Position numbers and translations under genes: made by a program. 64,000 bases of DNA from Microbulbifer marinus. Lineage in GTDB: Bacteria > Pseudomonadota > Gammaproteobacteria > Pseudomonadales > Cellvibrionaceae. The stretch covers positions 682,001 through 746,000 of the forward strand of contig NZ_FNQO01000002.1 in NCBI RefSeq assembly GCF_900107725.1, in the 5' to 3' direction. Below the pieces are notes generated by a model that worked only from the letters and a program-made list of their open reading frames with translations, ran no database searches and had not been told where the DNA came from. How positions within the stretch are numbered: position 1 is the first letter of the stretch; each line of letters opens with the position of its first letter. This document shows, piece by piece, positions 7,337 through 15,796 of this stretch.

Positions 7337-7975
7337 TCACTGCTCCAGCGCGAGCCACGCATTGAGTTTGCGCTCCAGCTTGTCGAGCCCGGTCTTCTTG
7401 GTGGAGGAAAAGATCTGCACCGTGACGCCGGTATCCAGTCCCTGCTCTTTGAGAGCTTTTTCCACCGCGAAGCGGGTGTTGTTGGCCGGGCCGTTTTTCA
7501 GCTTGTCGGCCTTGGTCAGCAGTATGTGCGCCGGCAGGCCGGACTCCACCGCCCAGGTCAGCATATGCAGGTCGAACTCCTTCAGCGGCTGGCGGATGTC
7601 CATCAGCAACACCAGGCCGCGCAGGCACTGCCGCTTCTCTAGGTAGAACGCCAGGTGGCGCTGCCACTCGTCTTTCATCGAGCGCGCTACCTTGGCGTAG
7701 CCGTAGCCCGGCAGGTCGACCAGACGCTGCTGGTCGGACACGCTGAAGAAGTTGATCAGCTGCGTGCGCCCCGGCGTTTTCGACGTGCGCGCCAGTTTGC
7801 TGTTGCCGGTCAGCGCGTTGATCGCACTGGACTTGCCGGCGTTGGAGCGCCCGGCGAAAGCCACCTCGGCGCCGTTGTCTGGCGGGCACTCGGCCAGGGT
7901 CGGTGCGCTGGTTAGAAATTGCACAGTGCGGTAGTTGAGCTTTTCCGGATGGGGTGCTGATTGGGTGTCTGACAT
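7337..7975 (-). CDS. engB: Ribosome biogenesis GTP-binding protein EngB (YihA/YsxC)
   Basis: This TRAFAC GTPase is needed for assembly of the 50S ribosomal subunit. The 212 residues carry the G1 P-loop [16 protein letters not shown], the G2 region [10 protein letters not shown]3 DLPGYGYA and G4 TKADK in the right order. The length is normal. It lies divergent from cytochrome c4, the classical engB-cc4 neighbourhood of Pseudomonas and relatives. The intergenic space of about 125 bases holds the c4 promoter. Confidence 0.97.
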   Translation of the reverse strand: MSDTQSAPHPEKLNYRTVQFLTSAPTLAECPPDNGAEVAFAGRSNAGKSSAINALTGNSKLARTSKTPGRTQLINFFSVSDQQRLVDLPGYGYAKVARSMKDEWQRHLAFYLEKRQCLRGLVLLMDIRQPLKEFDLHMLTWAVESGLPAHILLTKADKLKNGPANNTRFAVEKALKEQGLDTGVTVQIFSSTKKTGLDKLERKLNAWLALEQ

Positions 7976-7990
7976 AGTTAAGTCTGCTGA

Positions 7991-8024
7991 TTCGGTACAC
8001 TCGCTTGGCGCGCAAGTATATAAT
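7991..8024 (+). promoter_or_regulatory. Sigma-70 -10 box for cytochrome c4
   Basis: A perfect TATAAT lies at 8019-8024 inside TATATAAT, 76 bases before the c4 start codon. The -35 region around 7996-8001 is poor, so the promoter may depend on an activator. Confidence 0.4.
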
Positions 8025-8099
8025 GCCGCGGTTTACGCGTCGCAGGACTATTTGGGGGCGGCGCAAGATGCCATATTTCAGCGCGCTATGGGACGACGT

Positions 8100-8756
8100 A
8101 TGAACAGCATTATTAAGAACACCGCTCTGGCTCTCGGTCTGACGCTCGTGGGGGCTGCACCTTTTGCGATGGCCGCCGGAGACGCCACCGCCGGCAAGGC
8201 CAAGGCCGCCCAGTGCGCCGCCTGTCACGGTGCCGACGGCAACAGCCCGGCGCCGACCTTTCCGAAACTGGCCGGCCTGGGCGAGAAATACCTGGCCAAG
8301 CAGCTGATGGATATCAAGAGCGGTGAGCGCGAAGTGCCGCAGATGATCGGCCAGCTCGATAATTTCAACGAGCAGGACCTGCAGGACATGGCCGCCTATT
8401 TCGCTTCCCAGCCGATGCAGCTGGCCGGTTCCGAGGCGATTTCGGTGATGTTGAACAGTGGCGAAAGCGTAGACGGCCTGATGCTGGGCCGCGAGCTGTT
8501 CCGCGCCGGCAATCCGGAAACCGGCGTGCCGGCGTGCATGGGCTGCCACTCCCCGACCGGTATCGGCAATGCGCCGGCAGGCTATCCGCGCCTGTCGGGC
8601 CAGTACGCGCAGTATGTGGAGAGCCAGCTCAAGGCGTTCCGCGCCGGCACCCGCACCAACGATGGCGACACCCGTGTCATGCGCACCGTGGCCAAGCAGC
8701 TGTCCGACGCCGAGATCAAGGCACTGGCCAACTATGTGGCGGGCCTGACCGACTGA
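8100..8756 (+). CDS. Cytochrome c4, dihaem
   Basis: This is a periplasmic dihaem cytochrome that passes electrons from the bc1 complex to terminal oxidases. A signal peptide (MNSIIKNTALALGLTLVGAA up to the AMA site) is followed by two homologous class I cytochrome domains with CAACH near residue 38 and CMGCH near residue 142. Axial methionines are likely in VPQMIGQ and TRVMRTV. The length of 218 residues is typical. The ATG at 8100 is preferred over one at 8088 because it begins the signal peptide cleanly. A terminator follows, so it is probably monocistronic. Confidence 0.95.
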   Translation: MNSIIKNTALALGLTLVGAAPFAMAAGDATAGKAKAAQCAACHGADGNSPAPTFPKLAGLGEKYLAKQLMDIKSGEREVPQMIGQLDNFNEQDLQDMAAYFASQPMQLAGSEAISVMLNSGESVDGLMLGRELFRAGNPETGVPACMGCHSPTGIGNAPAGYPRLSGQYAQYVESQLKAFRAGTRTNDGDTRVMRTVAKQLSDAEIKALANYVAGLTD

Positions 8757-8776
8757 TCGCGACGCGACAACTGAGA

Positions 8777-8806
8777 CAAAGGCCGGTCATGTCCCGGCCT
8801 TTTTTG
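8777..8806 (+). terminator. Rho-independent terminator after cytochrome c4
   Basis: GGCCGG (8781-8786) pairs with CCGGCC (8794-8799), flanked by A residues on the left and seven T residues on the right, which extend the stem. Confidence 0.85.
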
Positions 8807-8893
8807 TGTGCGAAATATCTGTCAATCGGCTCCGATCGGCGCATTTCTGCCAAATTGTGCATTTATTGCTCAGGATCCTTGCGTGCGCCGGCG

Positions 8894-8921
8894 GGAACTT
8901 AAATAATCTGCGCTGTCTATT
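8894..8921 (+). promoter_or_regulatory. Sigma-E-like promoter for dsbA
   Basis: GGAACTT at 8894-8900 is an exact envelope-stress sigma factor -35. GTCTAT at 8915-8920 fits the -10 after a 14-15 base gap. It lies about 50 bases before the dsbA start codon. Envelope-stress control of thiol oxidases is well known, but this assignment is pattern-based. Confidence 0.5.
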
Positions 8922-8969
8922 GAGTACTAATGAGGCCCCCGGGCCCGAAAATAAAGTTGGAGAAGACTT

Positions 8970-9668
8970 ATGAGAGCCGTCGTTGCCCCCCTGTCCAAGG
9001 GATTCGCCATGGTTTTGGCATTGCTGTTCAGCCTAGTCGCCTGCGCCCAGGACAGCGGTGAGTTCAAGGCCGGCCAGCACTACCAGGTCCTGCCGCAGGC
9101 GGTACCGCAGAAAGACGACAGCAAGATCGAAGTGACCGAGCTGTTCTGGTACGGCTGTGGCCACTGTTATCACTTCGAGCCGTCGCTGGACAGCTGGAAA
9201 AAAGACATGCCGGCGGATGTGGAGCTGGTGAAGATCCCGGCGATCTGGCAGCCGGTTATGGAAGTGCATGCCCGTATGTACTACGTCGCCGATGCGATGG
9301 GTGTACTGGACAAGATGCACTCACCGATCTTCAACGCGATCAATAATCAGCGCAAGATGTTTGCCACCCGCGACGGCCGCAACTGGAACCCGGACCTGGC
9401 GGCGATCGAGGAGCTGTTCAACAAGCACGGCGCCGACGGTGCCAAGGCCGCCAAGCTGATGAACTCTTTCTCCATCAACAGCAAGGTCAAGCAGGGCATG
9501 GCCAATCAGCGCGCCTACCAGCTGTCTGGCACACCCGAAATGGTTGTCGCCGGCAAGTACCGTATCAGCACCTCGCTGCCGGGCCTCAAAGGCAAGAGCA
9601 ACGGTCAGGAGCTGATGCTGCAGGTTGCGGACTACCTGATCGCCAAGGAGCGCGCCGAGCGCGGCTGA
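8970..9668 (+). CDS. dsbA: Thiol:disulfide interchange protein DsbA
   Basis: This periplasmic oxidase introduces disulfide bonds into exported proteins. The thioredoxin-fold active site is FWYGCGHCYHFEP with Cys63-Gly-His-Cys66, a DsbA-type CxHC centre, and the cis-proline loop is LSGTPEMVV. The helical insert lies between them. The N terminus is a signal sequence of about 25 residues that ends LVACAQ. Its LVAC would fit a lipobox, so it may be either cleaved after ACA or lipid-anchored. Cytochrome c4 upstream and the terminator downstream match the Pseudomonas-type neighbourhood. Confidence 0.95.
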   Translation: MRAVVAPLSKGFAMVLALLFSLVACAQDSGEFKAGQHYQVLPQAVPQKDDSKIEVTELFWYGCGHCYHFEPSLDSWKKDMPADVELVKIPAIWQPVMEVHARMYYVADAMGVLDKMHSPIFNAINNQRKMFATRDGRNWNPDLAAIEELFNKHGADGAKAAKLMNSFSINSKVKQGMANQRAYQLSGTPEMVVAGKYRISTSLPGLKGKSNGQELMLQVADYLIAKERAERG

Positions 9669-9683
9669 TCGGTTCATCGATGC

Positions 9684-9710
9684 AAAACCCCGCCACGAGC
9701 GGGGTTTTTT
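9684..9710 (+). terminator. Rho-independent terminator after dsbA
   Basis: AACCCCGC (9686-9693) pairs with GCGGGGTT (9699-9706) around CACGA, followed by T residues to 9710. Confidence 0.9.
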
Positions 9711-9822
9711 ATTGCCCGGCGGTTGCCGACGGCGAAACCGCGCAGCGTTTTGTATTCGCCCAACACGCCGCTTCGCGCGCCGGGCTGCTAACATTTTGCC
9801 GAATCCAGAAAAAGAATTTCCG

Positions 9823-11034
9823 ATGCGACGCTACCGGTCAGTTTTCCGTCTGTGCCTGCTCTTGAGCCTTAGCCTGTGGCTGTCGCCGGTGGTACTGGCG
9901 CAGGACGCGCCGCAGCGGGAACCCCTCGCAGCTCAGGCCAGCAATCTGCTCTCCTATATCGCCGTGGATTATGGGGATTCGGTCAAGAACGGGGAAATTC
10001 AGGACAATTCCCTCTACCAACAGCAGCGCCGTTACCTGGCGCGGGCACTGGAGCTGGTGCGCCAGCTGCCGGACAAGCCCGGCCGCGCGGCGCTGGAAAA
10101 AAGCGTGCTGGAACTGGATGTGGCGATTGCCGAGAAACGCGATGGCGAACAGATCCGCCGGCGCGCCAATGCCGCCGCCGACCGCCTCGCCGCACTCTAC
10201 CAGCTGCAGCGCTCGCCGGCAGAGATGCTGCCGTCCGCGGCTTTTGCCCGACCTCTCTACCGGGAGCGCTGTGCCGGCTGTCACGGCGCGGACGGCCAGG
10301 GTGGCGGCGACACACCAGACCTGCGCGACCCCCAGCGCATGGCCAGTTTCAGCCTCTACGACCTCTACAACACGCTCGACCCGCTTGCCGACGAAGTACA
10401 CGGCGCCCGCATCGATGGCGATCTAAGCAGTCGGCAGCGCTGGGCACTGGCGGTGACCGTGGCCAACTTCGCGGTGGCCGGCGACGCACCGCCGCCGGCG
10501 GATCTGGCCCAGCGCTACCCGGCACTGATCGGCCTGCCGGCCATGGCGACGACGCGGCCGGTCGAACTGCCGGCGGACGCCGCCGAGGCCCTGCTGTGGT
10601 CGCGCGGTCACCCGGAGCGGGTGCGGGCGCTGGAGCATCCGCTGGCGCGCGCCGACGGCTTGCTGCAGCTGGCGGAAACCGCCTACCGCGCCGGCGACAG
10701 CGCCAGTGCCTACCACAAGCTGATGCTCGCCTTCCGGCAGGGTTACGCACCGGTGCGCGAGCAGCTCAGCGAACGCGACGCGCCGCTGGCAGCGCAGCTG
10801 TCCGAGTACTGGCAGGCGCTGCGCAGCGCGATTCTCGGTGATGCTCCCAATGCGGAGGTGATCGCCGCCTTCCAGCGCTTGCGCGGCGCCCTCAGTCAGG
10901 CCCGCGCCGGCCTGGAGCCCCCCGCAGCTACGCAGCACTATTACCTGTGGGCCGCATTCCTGTTCGCCGCCGCAGTGGCGCTCGGTCTGTTGCTCTGGTT
11001 TGGCCTGCGCCGCAGAAAACTGTCTAGACTGTAA
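9823..11034 (+). CDS. Haem c protein related to the N-terminal domain of FTR1 iron permeases
   Basis: The 403-residue exported protein has a signal peptide (residues 1-25, ending VVLA). It continues with SNLLSYIAVDYGDSVKNGEI and a helical region that resembles the periplasmic N-terminal part of bacterial cytochrome c/FTR1 fusion permeases. A haem-binding CAGCH (Cys150, Cys153, His154) follows, then a helical tail and one C-terminal membrane helix (about 375-395, YLWAAFLFAAAVALGLLLWF) with a basic cytoplasmic end. The seven-helix permease with its REXXE motifs is missing. It may handle iron or electrons at the membrane surface. Starts upstream of 9823 would cross the dsbA terminator and are rejected. 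Confidence 0.7.
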   Translation: MRRYRSVFRLCLLLSLSLWLSPVVLAQDAPQREPLAAQASNLLSYIAVDYGDSVKNGEIQDNSLYQQQRRYLARALELVRQLPDKPGRAALEKSVLELDVAIAEKRDGEQIRRRANAAADRLAALYQLQRSPAEMLPSAAFARPLYRERCAGCHGADGQGGGDTPDLRDPQRMASFSLYDLYNTLDPLADEVHGARIDGDLSSRQRWALAVTVANFAVAGDAPPPADLAQRYPALIGLPAMATTRPVELPADAAEALLWSRGHPERVRALEHPLARADGLLQLAETAYRAGDSASAYHKLMLAFRQGYAPVREQLSERDAPLAAQLSEYWQALRSAILGDAPNAEVIAAFQRLRGALSQARAGLEPPAATQHYYLWAAFLFAAAVALGLLLWFGLRRRKLSRL

Positions 11035-11084
11035 GAAGATTTACACGCCAGCAGGACGATCCAGAAGCAAGTAAGGAGGTCGCC

Positions 11085-11552
11085 ATGGCACTGCGCTGTG
11101 TATTGCTTGCCACACTGTTTTGCCTGGTTGCCCCGGCGGGCGCGGGCGACCTGGATGCTTTTCCGGCCACAGTGGAAGGCAAGCAGCGCCAGGTCATTCG
11201 CTTGCCCCAGGTGGCGAACGAGAACCGCTTTATGGTGGAACTGGTTCCCGGCCGTATGGAACTGGTCGACTGCAACCGGCGCAGTTACCACGCGCAGATT
11301 GAGCGCAAAACCGTGGAGGGTTGGGGCTACACCTACTATGTGCTGTCCGATCCGGTGGCCGGCGCCACCACCCTCAAGGCCTGCCCGCCGGGCTACAAGA
11401 AAAAGCGGCGCTTCGTCCGCATGCGCGATGAAAGCCTGATGCTGCCCTACAATGCGGACCTGCCGCTGGTCGTCTATGTGCCGGCGGGAATCGAGCTGAA
11501 ATACCGCGTCTGGCGCGCCGACAAAAACTTCTCCGAAGCACGCACCAGGTAG
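11085..11552 (+). CDS. eco: Ecotin, periplasmic serine protease inhibitor
   Basis: Ecotin dimers inhibit trypsin-, chymotrypsin- and elastase-like proteases, typically host or predator enzymes. The 155-residue precursor has a signal peptide ending at GAGD. It then shows the family core KQRQVIRLP, VDCNRR, KTVEGWGYTYYVL, ACPPGYKKKRRFV, LPLVVYVP and KYRVWRADK. The two cysteines of the conserved disulfide (VDCN and KACP) are present. By alignment to E. coli ecotin the reactive P1 residue, normally Met before MACP, is Leu in TTLKACP. AGGAGG at 11074-11079 is a strong ribosome binding site. Confidence 0.93.
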   Translation: MALRCVLLATLFCLVAPAGAGDLDAFPATVEGKQRQVIRLPQVANENRFMVELVPGRMELVDCNRRSYHAQIERKTVEGWGYTYYVLSDPVAGATTLKACPPGYKKKRRFVRMRDESLMLPYNADLPLVVYVPAGIELKYRVWRADKNFSEARTR

Positions 11553-11822
11553 GCAAATGCCAACCAGGCAAGCCCAACAGCCACGGCGCACTGACTGTGG
11601 CGTCTGAATGAATATTTTTGAAGCTTCTGCTGCCATGGTGGGATTTTGCGTCTAGCCTTATTTGGCAAGGGACGTGAAAAATAGCGCCTAAGCGATTTTT
11701 CATGCCGGAGTGCGGCGCCATCGCTGTACCCCGGACAGGAAAATCGGCGGTGACCAGCGCCGCCAGTCGCAGTAACCCTGACCCGAAGTTCCGGCTTCCG
11801 GTCGAACAAAGCAGAGGTACGC
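11553..11822. other. Intergenic region with an AT-rich inverted repeat
   Basis: These 270 bases hold no gene I can support. TGAAAAAT (11675-11682) pairs with ATTTTTCA (11695-11702) with G/C-rich bases at the top of the loop. It could be a weak two-way terminator for ecotin or a protein site. A short ORF at 11702-11959 overlaps the real gene at 11823 out of frame and is not coding. Confidence 0.4.
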
Positions 11823-12308
11823 ATGAAGTTGTTGCGTCATCCCTCGGCCGCCCGTCTGTTGATTTCCTTCCTACAAACCCATGCAGTGATTTTGCTGCTG
11901 TTCCTGCTGCTGCCACTGGCCGCCGCGGCGGAATCCGCACAGCGTCAGTGGGCCGGTAACTGGCTGGTCGTCAGTGAAGGCGACGATCAACTGGTGTGGC
12001 AGCTACACGCCGACGGCACAGGGTTTGCGTACGGTTTTCATCCGAGTGGTCGTCTGTCCCACGGCTTTGCGATCAGCTGGCAACTGAAGGGCGATCGCGT
12101 GCGTGTCCGCACCGGCGCCTCGGTGCGCTGTAACGGCGGCGTCGTCGCGGTGAGCTTTACCGGTTGGAGTCCGATCACCTTAGACTTTTCGGTAGTGGAC
12201 GGTCGCCACTGGCTGCAGGACGGCGGAGGTCTGCTGAGCTTTCAGCGCCGCCTGAGCAGCTGGAATACGCCACGCGCCGGAGGCAGCTGCCCCGACCTGA
12301 CGAGTTAA
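11823..12308 (+). CDS. Secreted hypothetical protein, paralogue of next gene
   Basis: I do not recognise this family. The 161-residue product has an N-terminal hydrophobic signal (AVILLLFLLLPLAAAAESA) and then a small beta-rich domain with WAGNWLVVSEGDDQLVWQLHADGTGFAYGF, which resembles a lipocalin-like 'W..W.....G..W...DGTG' strand pattern. It has a cysteine in VRCNGG and another in SCPDLTS near the end, probably a disulfide. The next gene repeats the same architecture and the same C-terminal CPDxxS end, so the two arose by duplication. It is presumably periplasmic or outer-surface. Confidence 0.7.
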   Translation: MKLLRHPSAARLLISFLQTHAVILLLFLLLPLAAAAESAQRQWAGNWLVVSEGDDQLVWQLHADGTGFAYGFHPSGRLSHGFAISWQLKGDRVRVRTGASVRCNGGVVAVSFTGWSPITLDFSVVDGRHWLQDGGGLLSFQRRLSSWNTPRAGGSCPDLTS

Positions 12309-12391
12309 TGTGCGCTGTCCCGGCAACGCCAATTACTGAACGAGAAGGAAATAAATTTCACGGAGGAGTAAAGCGGAACTGGAGTAACGCA

Positions 12392-13108
12392 GTGATACAG
12401 CGACGCTTGATTCTCACGCTGACATTGCTGTTTGCGTGTGTCGCTGCCCTGGCCGAAGAAACCGCCTCGGAAAGTGAGGCGGCGGGCTGGGAGGCGGAAT
12501 CGCGTTTCGAGGCGGAACAGTGGGTCGGCGCCTGGCTGATTTCCCGCGATGGCGAGGCGCGCCACGTCTGGAGTCTGAAGTCAGACGGCACCGGCCGCTC
12601 TTACGCCTTTCTCGAACGACAGGGAAAAATGCGTTTTGCCTACGGATACGATATCCATTGGTATTTCGATCCGTTCACGCAGATGACCAATATTAAAACC
12701 GAGCGCCGTATCGTCTGCCGCGGCGGGAAACTGTACCCATATTTCTTGACGCTAAAATCCTACGAAAGCGATTACGCGGTAAAGGGAAAGTTTGCCTGGC
12801 AGACCACCTGGACCGAGGCGAGTATCGGCCGCAATCGTCTGCACAAATCTCTGGTAGTATTTGTCGCGCCGCTGTCCGCCTGGCACGATCCGCAAAAGGA
12901 TGCACCTTGCCCGGACTTTCCCAGTCTGAATCTGGAACAGGATATCGACCTGGCCCTGAATCGCTGGGAACGGGACGCGCGACCCAGCGCCGAAATTGAA
13001 GTGGATACCACTCCGGCAGAGGGCGAGCCGGAATTCGAAGGCGAGGAGTTTACCGAATTTTCTGCCGGCAGCGCCGGGCGCAGCGCGCGCAAGACAAAAA
13101 GCAACTGA
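12392..13108 (+). CDS. Secreted hypothetical protein, longer paralogue
   Basis: The 238-residue protein starts at GTG 12392 with GGAG seven bases upstream. That start gives a clean signal peptide (IQRRLILTLTLLFACVAALAEE). The core WVGAWLISRDGEARHVWSLKSDGTGRSYAF aligns with WAGNWLVVSEGDDQLVWQLHADGTGFAYGF of the upstream gene, and both share a Cys in the middle (IVCRGG against VRCNGG) and a CPDFPS/CPDLTS block. This copy has an added acidic C-terminal tail of about 55 residues (EGEPEFEGEEFTEF) ending in basic residues. The function is unknown. DsbA nearby could oxidise the cysteine pair. Confidence 0.65.
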   Translation: MIQRRLILTLTLLFACVAALAEETASESEAAGWEAESRFEAEQWVGAWLISRDGEARHVWSLKSDGTGRSYAFLERQGKMRFAYGYDIHWYFDPFTQMTNIKTERRIVCRGGKLYPYFLTLKSYESDYAVKGKFAWQTTWTEASIGRNRLHKSLVVFVAPLSAWHDPQKDAPCPDFPSLNLEQDIDLALNRWERDARPSAEIEVDTTPAEGEPEFEGEEFTEFSAGSAGRSARKTKSN

Positions 13109-13138
13109 AACCCGACTTGATGGTGGCGATCACACGGT

Positions 13139-13549
13139 ATGAATGCAGAAGTCTGCCTGGAAAAGCTGCTACAGAATCTGGATCCACAGATACAGGAAGG
13201 GGTTTACGTTTTTTGCCAAATACAGCCTGCCGAACTGCACGAATTACTTGACGACTGTCTGTGCGTTTTTCACGAGCGGGAAGGGCTTAGCGCGATACTG
13301 CCACAATCCGCAGCCGAGCAGCGCGGGCTGACAGCGAGTAAAGGCTTCTGCCAGATTACCCTGCAGGTGTTTTCCAGTCTCAATGCGGTCGGCCTTACTG
13401 CGGCGGTCGCCACCGAACTCGCCAACGCGGGCATCAGTGCCAACGTGGTGGCGGCGCTGCATCACGATCACGTATTTGTGCCACAGGAAAAAGCTCAGCA
13501 AGCGCTGCAGCTGCTGCGAGGGATTTGCAACCGGGCACAGTACAGTTGA
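13139..13549 (+). CDS. ACT-domain protein
   Basis: The 136-residue cytoplasmic protein looks like the small stand-alone ACT-domain family related to aspartokinase regulatory regions. LLQNLDPQIQEGVYVFCQI is the opening segment, and LNAVGLTAAVATELANAGISANVVAALHHDHVFVP is the typical beta-alpha-beta ligand fold ending in the HDHVFVP strand. Such proteins are thought to bind amino acids, but the ligand is not evident. The start at 13139 lies 30 bases after the preceding stop, so co-transcription with the secreted paralogues is possible though unproven. Confidence 0.8.
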   Translation: MNAEVCLEKLLQNLDPQIQEGVYVFCQIQPAELHELLDDCLCVFHEREGLSAILPQSAAEQRGLTASKGFCQITLQVFSSLNAVGLTAAVATELANAGISANVVAALHHDHVFVPQEKAQQALQLLRGICNRAQYS

Positions 13550-13576
13550 GCCGCTAGCGGGCAGCGCGGTACCGCT

Positions 13577-14320
13577 ATGCGGATCGAATACCCCCCGCCC
13601 CAGCCCCACGGTGAAATCCGCCGGCTACTGCCGGATTTCTTTTATGTGCCCGGCACGTCCAAACTCGCACCAGCGACGATCATCAACCGCAATATGGTCA
13701 TTGTGCGCTGGGGTGACGACCTGACCCTGGTCAACCCGGTACGCCTGCGCCCCCAGCAGGAGGAAAAGCTGCAGGACCTGGGCAATGTGCGCCATGCGGT
13801 GCGCCTCGGTTATTACCACGGCTGTGACGATCTCTATTATCGCGACCGTTTCAACGTCACCTTCTGGCGTCAGGCCGATTCCGATTTCTACCCGCCGGTC
13901 GCCGACGAACTGCTGCGCGAAGGTGGCGCCTGCCCGGTCCCTGATGGCCGCTTTATCGAGTTCTCCCACAGCCGTTTTCCGGAGGCGGTGATGTGGGTGC
14001 CGCTCAATGGCGGCCTGTTGTTGAGTTGCGACGCGCTGCAGTTCTGGGACTCGTGGCACGGTTGCAGCTGGTGCGGCAGAAACCTGCTGCGCCTGGCTGG
14101 CTTCCGCCGCGGCATGCAGGTGGCACCGACGTGGCGGCTGCGCATGACACCGGAGGGATGCGATCCGGCGCACTGGCTGGAAGAGGATTTCCAGCGGCTG
14201 CTGCGATTGCCCTTCCTGCATTTTATGGCCGCCCACGGCGACTTCTGTGCCGACAGTGCCCATGAACAAGCGGTCGCGGCAGTGACCAGGGCTTTCCCGG
14301 ATCTCGATCTCGCCGCCTGA
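13577..14320 (+). CDS. Metallo-beta-lactamase-like hypothetical protein (DUF4336-like)
   Basis: The 247-residue cytoplasmic protein opens with VPGTSKLAPATIINRNMVIVRWGDDLTLVNPVRL. This resembles the first strands of MBL-fold proteins of the DUF4336 kind. The canonical HxHxDH metal motif is absent; YYHGCDDLYYRDRF takes the corresponding place and HFMAAHGDFC lies near the end. It is therefore either a degenerate family member or an unrelated beta-sandwich. The pair WHGCSWCGRN gives two close cysteines. No operon partner gives a hint of its role. Confidence 0.5.
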   Translation: MRIEYPPPQPHGEIRRLLPDFFYVPGTSKLAPATIINRNMVIVRWGDDLTLVNPVRLRPQQEEKLQDLGNVRHAVRLGYYHGCDDLYYRDRFNVTFWRQADSDFYPPVADELLREGGACPVPDGRFIEFSHSRFPEAVMWVPLNGGLLLSCDALQFWDSWHGCSWCGRNLLRLAGFRRGMQVAPTWRLRMTPEGCDPAHWLEEDFQRLLRLPFLHFMAAHGDFCADSAHEQAVAAVTRAFPDLDLAA

Positions 14321-14395
14321 CCCGATTGAGGGAATATGGCCGGCGCCGTTGTTTGTTATCTTTAGCGACCGATAACCACAACGCGGAGCCCTCCT

Positions 14396-15742
14396 GTGCA
14401 AAACCTGTCCTTGCCGATCAAGCTGGTGGTCATCGCCGCGTGGCTGCTGCTGTCCAGTATTGTCGCCACTGCGCTCGCGGGTCAGGGACTGGAGCGGCAG
14501 GGGCTGTTCATCCTGCTCGCCGCCGCCGGACTGTGGATGAGTGAAATCATTCCACTGCCGGTCACCGCATTGCTGGTGCCCGCGGCGGCCTATTTCAGTG
14601 GACTGATGCCGGCGGCCGACGCACTCGCGCCTTTTTCCAGCACGATCATCTTTCTGTTCATGGGCGGTTTTACGCTGGCCGCGGTGCTGAACAATCACGG
14701 TATCGACCGGCGCCTGGCCGCGCGGGTACTCAAGTTCGGACGCGGCCACCTGTGGCCGACATTGATCGGCTTCCTGGCCACGGTGTCGTTCCTGTCGATG
14801 TGGATGAGCAACACCGCCACTACCGCGATGATGCTGCCGATCGCACTGTCGCTGGTGGACGACACCCATCCCCGCACTCGCGCTTTCGCCATTCTCGGCA
14901 CCGCCTACGCGGCCAATATCGGCGGCCTCGCGACGATAGTCGGCAGCCCGCCCAACGCCATTGCCGCGCGCGTGCTCGAGCTGGATTTCGTCTCCTGGCT
15001 GCAGGTCGGCCTGCCGGTGACGCTGGCCATGTTCCCGCTGGTGCTGGCGGTGTTGTGGTTGGTGCTGCGGCCGGACCGGGAAGAGGCGGAAATCCAGCGG
15101 GTGGAAGTACCGACACAGGAATGGAGCGCGGGCGCGATAGGGGCGGTGATCCTGTTTGTGACCGCGGTACTGTGCTGGAGCTTTTCCGGGTTGATCGCGC
15201 GCTGGCTGGATCTGGGCAGGAGCTTCGATGCGGTGGTGGGGCTCGGAATTACCGCCGCGGCACCGCTGTTCGGCCTGATCACGTGGCCGGACCTGCAGCG
15301 GCAGATCAACTGGGGCATATTGCTGTTGTTTGGCGGTGGTCTGTGCCTGTCGGCGATACTGCAGCAGACCGGTACTTCCCTGTGGCTGGCACAGTCGCTG
15401 CTCGGCGGCCTGGAGCAGGCGCCCGCCTGGCTGCTGATCACCGCCTGTATCGCGCTGATGATTTTCCTCACCGAGCTGGCATCGAACACCGGTAGCGCCG
15501 CGATTCTGGTGCCGGTGATCTACGCACTGGCGCAGCAGTTCGACCCCGCGATCGCCTACCCGCTGGTCTTCGGTGTCGGCCTGGCCGCTACCTGCGCCTT
15601 TATGCTGCCGGTGGCAACCCCACCCAACGCGCTCGCCTACGGCACCGGCATGATTCGCCAGGGGCAGATGCTGCGCGCGGGTTTGAAACTGAACCTGGCC
15701 GCCATTCCGCTGCTGTGGATCATGGTAAGCTTGCTGACTTAG
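14396..15742 (+). CDS. SLC13/DASS family anion:sodium symporter
   Basis: This inner-membrane transporter belongs to the divalent anion/sodium symporter family, which carries dicarboxylates, citrate or sulfate. The 448 residues form about 11-12 hydrophobic segments and two pseudo-repeats, each with a substrate/sodium loop: SNTATTAMMLPIALS in the first half and ASNTGSAAILVPVI in the second. IVGSPPNAIA and VATPPNALAYGTG are the matching hairpin motifs. GTG at 14396 with GGAG seven bases upstream is the start. The substrate cannot be told from the sequence. Confidence 0.92.
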   Translation: MQNLSLPIKLVVIAAWLLLSSIVATALAGQGLERQGLFILLAAAGLWMSEIIPLPVTALLVPAAAYFSGLMPAADALAPFSSTIIFLFMGGFTLAAVLNNHGIDRRLAARVLKFGRGHLWPTLIGFLATVSFLSMWMSNTATTAMMLPIALSLVDDTHPRTRAFAILGTAYAANIGGLATIVGSPPNAIAARVLELDFVSWLQVGLPVTLAMFPLVLAVLWLVLRPDREEAEIQRVEVPTQEWSAGAIGAVILFVTAVLCWSFSGLIARWLDLGRSFDAVVGLGITAAAPLFGLITWPDLQRQINWGILLLFGGGLCLSAILQQTGTSLWLAQSLLGGLEQAPAWLLITACIALMIFLTELASNTGSAAILVPVIYALAQQFDPAIAYPLVFGVGLAATCAFMLPVATPPNALAYGTGMIRQGQMLRAGLKLNLAAIPLLWIMVSLLT

Positions 15743-15796
15743 CAGCGGCCGCGCAGCGCTGGCCCGCTAACGAATTCCAACGACAAGAATGATTCG

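Noticed and set aside
7242..8549. 435-residue minus-strand ORF across engB and cytochrome c4
   Set aside because: It is a shadow frame. It would overlap two well-identified genes and has no domain.
9712..9822. Longer start for the cytochrome-type gene
   Set aside because: It would run back into the dsbA terminator, while ATG 9823 begins a clear signal peptide.
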